A stretch of 5,493 nt of DNA. Origin: Prevotellaceae bacterium UBA3646. Its GTDB lineage: Bacteria > Bacteroidota > Bacteroidia > Bacteroidales > Bacteroidaceae. The translations under genes were made by a program, and so were the position numbers. The stretch is taken from positions 1-5,493 of the forward strand of contig DFKL01000014.1 of the NCBI GenBank assembly GCA_002373535.1, read 5' to 3'. Below are positions 5,472 through 5,493 of this stretch, piece after piece. Under the pieces are notes generated by a model that ran no database searches, was not told the DNA's origin, and saw nothing but the letters and a program-made list of their open reading frames with translations. Numbering within the stretch: position 1 is the first letter of the stretch; each line of letters starts with the position of its first letter.

Positions 5472-5493
5472 ATGTACGCAATCGTAGAGATTA
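5472..5493 (+). CDS. rplU: Ribosomal protein bL21, first seven codons (partial)
   Basis: The ATG at 5472 opens MYAIVEI, the characteristic N-terminus of bacterial ribosomal protein L21 (MYAIVEI/MYVIVEI followed in the family by a GQQ motif), and runs off the window edge. A consensus promoter and a leader with an A-rich stretch just before the ATG, typical of strongly translated Bacteroidota genes, fit a ribosomal protein. In most bacteria rpmA (L27) follows, but that lies outside the window. Seven residues is little evidence, so the call rests on the motif plus context. Confidence 0.8.

Overview
The window looks like chromosomal DNA from the Bacteroidota, most likely order Bacteroidales and perhaps a Prevotella-like genus. 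This is inferred from three things. Two promoters match the Bacteroides-type consensus TTTG-N20-TAnnTTTG. Start sites are preceded by A-rich leaders with little Shine-Dalgarno character. The protein families are typical of the phylum: a DUF4251 protein, a small GKFxxxHI membrane protein, a beta-helix lipoprotein and a lipidated OmpH/Skp-like protein. The species cannot be fixed from the sequence alone.

Layout, left to right. Positions 1-20 are the 3' end of a tRNA, probably tRNA-Ser, followed at once by a strong intrinsic terminator. Positions 60-310 are AT-rich and non-coding, with a cluster of four GCCGTT hexamers and an 11-bp tandem duplication. A minus-strand terminator at 311-344 ends a compact four-gene operon read right to left from 4340 to 490: pepD (M20 aminoacyl-histidine dipeptidase), a beta-helix lipoprotein, rlmH (23S rRNA pseudouridine-1915 methyltransferase) and a secreted DUF4251 protein. 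Its genes overlap by 4, 4 and 8 bp, so translation is probably coupled.

A short divergent region, 4341-4459, carries a consensus plus-strand promoter and a facing candidate minus-strand -7 element. To its right, on the plus strand, are a 72-residue single-pass membrane protein and a 196-residue OmpH/Skp-family lipoprotein, probably co-transcribed. A second consensus promoter at 5350-5381 then drives rplU (ribosomal protein L21), of which only the first seven codons are inside the window. It follows a foldable leader of about 85 nt.

Most of the content is ordinary core-genome housekeeping: dipeptide breakdown, ribosome modification, envelope proteins and a ribosomal protein. I found no mobile element, CRISPR array, toxin-antitoxin pair or defence system, and nothing I would call a new multi-gene system. 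The points most worth following are the rplU leader with its competing pairings, the lipidated Skp homologue with an acidic tail after its cysteine, the conserved small membrane protein of unknown function, and the unusual operon that ties rlmH to envelope proteins.
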